6,509 nucleotides of DNA from contig JADFRO010000175.1 in assembly GCA_022561255.1 (NCBI GenBank), positions 1-6,509 on the forward strand, read 5' to 3'. Shown here piece after piece: positions 5,448-6,509 of the stretch (its first letter is position 1; each line of letters opens with the position of its first letter). This DNA comes from Planctomycetota bacterium (GTDB lineage: Bacteria; Planctomycetota; Phycisphaerae; UBA1845). The notes under the pieces were generated by a model, which saw nothing but the letters and a program-made list of their open reading frames with translations, did no database searches and was not told the origin of the DNA. Position numbers and translations under genes: made by a program.

Positions 5448-5580
5448 AGCGCAGGCCCGCGTCGTGAAGGTAGCAGGGGTCCGCGACCGCGACATTCCTC
5501 AGCTATTGAGGTCGTCCCTGGACGGCATGGGCCAATAACTCAAGTTTCGACAAGGGGTTGGGTTTGCAGCGGTTGACTGC

Positions 5581-6509
5581 CTACGCGTTACGCGGCGACC
5601 GATATTCTGCAAGAATTCCCTTGGCCGAATCCCACGTGAGCCAGTTTTCAAGCCAGCAGACGAGCCCTTTCCATGGGCCGAACGGGGCGTAAATCCGCTC
5701 GATCTTCTTCAGTGTTGGCTTACGCCCGTTCGTGTGAAATTTGGCTACGAAGGCGTACGTCGCGCTGTCAACCGCCAGCCGGTCATGCCGGCCGAGAAAA
5801 CCGACAAGATAGTTCGCGCTCGCCGGGCCGATGCCGCGGATATCACGAAACGCCGAGGCGATCTCCTCGCTGGATACCTCCGGGTCGCTCGCCCGCGCCT
5901 CCAGAGCCACCAGGTCGAGCTCGCCCTCGCAAACTCTCTCGCAAAACTCGAGGATCGAATCGCTTCGATACCCTACGCGACAGACTTCCTTGAGGTACGG
6001 CTGGCCTGCTCGAAGGATTTCTCGCGGCGTAGGCCAGGCGTTGAAGCCGCGGAAGTCGTGAAGATTGGGCCCCAGTTGTCCAAGCCGGTTGATCATCTTG
6101 ACAGCTTGCGTCCAGTTGACGTTGGTGGAGCAAAGCGTCTTGACTACGTTCTCCGTCATCGAGGCGGAACGGATCAGTCGCCCCGCGCCGATGCGTGGGA
6201 TGACCTTCAGGTGGGGATTCCGTCGGCACATCGCGTAGAACGGCTCCAGGTCACGATCCAGGCCGAGCGTGACACGAAGCCGCTTGGCAATGCCGTTCAT
6301 GACGTCGTCCGAGATGACCGAGCCGGCGCGGCGATCGGTGTCCACGGAGACCAGGAGCCTGCTGGATTTGCGGCCGGATCGAACTGATCGTGACTCAACG
6401 ACGCTCACGCGATAGGGGCGGTCACCCTGCCGCTCGATGATCTGGAAGCATCGCCCTCCCTCCGACCAGCTCATCGGAGCGCATTCGTGCCAGCCGTGGC
6501 TGAGTACTG
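5581..6509 (-). CDS. HhH-GPD superfamily DNA glycosylase, AlkA-like (5' end beyond right edge)
   Basis: The frame ends at TAG 5583-5581 and is open to the right edge. ATG 6474 would give 297 residues but has no ribosome binding site, and the 11 codons upstream read VLSHGWHECAP before MSWSEGG, which looks like a continued glycosylase N-terminal domain, so the true start is probably off-window. Counting from Met at 6474: residues 100-135 are the first helical part; VGYRSDSILEFCE (168-179) matches the conserved region before the hairpin; DIRGIGPASANYLVG (211-225) is the helix-hairpin-helix; Asp236 in LAVDSATYAF is the catalytic Asp. The Lys of bifunctional OGG1-type enzymes is replaced by Ala218, and no [4Fe-4S] Cys cluster follows, so a monofunctional AlkA-type base-excision enzyme removing alkylated bases is most likely. 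Substrate range is inferred. It is unrelated to the exported proteins beside it. Confidence 0.9.
   Translation of the reverse strand, partial: VLSHGWHECAPMSWSEGGRCFQIIERQGDRPYRVSVVESRSVRSGRKSSRLLVSVDTDRRAGSVISDDVMNGIAKRLRVTLGLDRDLEPFYAMCRRNPHLKVIPRIGAGRLIRSASMTENVVKTLCSTNVNWTQAVKMINRLGQLGPNLHDFRGFNAWPTPREILRAGQPYLKEVCRVGYRSDSILEFCERVCEGELDLVALEARASDPEVSSEEIASAFRDIRGIGPASANYLVGFLGRHDRLAVDSATYAFVAKFHTNGRKPTLKKIERIYAPFGPWKGLVCWLENWLTWDSAKGILAEYRSPRNA

Larger units (their letters stand above)
5250..5580. other. Non-coding leader and intergenic region upstream of the CTDC-repeat gene
   Basis: This 331-bp gap lies between the stop of the DNA glycosylase and the start of the CTDC-repeat gene, both on the minus strand. 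The plus-strand frame crossing it has no recognisable domain. It holds a good sigma70-type promoter candidate (5420-5447), a weaker one nearer the start (TTGAAA 5300-5295, TGTAAG 5276-5271, 18-base spacer) and a short 10-bp direct repeat (5374-5393). I see no hairpin plus T run that would end the glycosylase transcript. Confidence 0.6.

Noticed and set aside
4771..5538. A 255-codon plus-strand frame over the N-terminal part of the CTDC-repeat gene and its leader
   Set aside because: Antisense to a gene with clear signal peptide; its translation shows no domain, and the portion after 5250 overlaps the promoter candidate.

Overview
The window looks like chromosomal DNA of a high-GC bacterium, most likely a member of the Planctomycetota. 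Three features of the minus-strand gene at 3615-5249 suggest this: tandem four-cysteine CTDC-type repeats, a GACC-type cysteine block followed by a 'DADFNGLDDLC' segment, and a C-terminal VPAVSDWG + hydrophobic helix resembling the IPTL-CTERM sorting signal. The assignment is inferred from protein style; no rRNA or other marker gene is present.

Layout, left to right: (1) an NHL-repeat beta-propeller protein on the minus strand, open at the left edge (1-915); (2) a 271-bp gap holding a tRNA-like relic and a weak promoter candidate; (3) a possible 30-residue single-helix membrane peptide (1187-1279) just downstream of (4) an alpha/beta-hydrolase lipoprotein (1322-2194), both minus; (5) a 611-bp non-coding stretch with a REP-like double hairpin; (6) an SGNH/GDSL-hydrolase lipoprotein on the plus strand from a GTG start (2806-3594); (7) the convergent CTDC-repeat surface protein (3615-5249, minus), whose stop lies only 20 bp from the SGNH stop; (8) a non-coding leader region with a good sigma70-type promoter candidate (5250-5580); (9) an HhH-GPD DNA glycosylase on the minus strand whose 5' end most likely lies beyond the right edge (5581-6509).

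Four of the five larger genes encode exported products: one propeller with a signal peptide, two predicted lipoproteins and one cysteine-rich protein with a C-terminal anchor. The genes face different ways and have separate upstream regions, so I see no operon-scale system; only the hydrolase and the small peptide could share a transcript. The DNA glycosylase is a base-excision repair gene unrelated to its neighbours. I found no mobile element, CRISPR array, intact tRNA or rRNA, and no convincing intrinsic terminator. The points most worth following are the CTDC-repeat protein with its unassigned N-terminal domain, the altered catalytic acid positions in both hydrolases, the double hairpin flanked by 7-bp direct repeats, and the tRNA-Ser-like relic.
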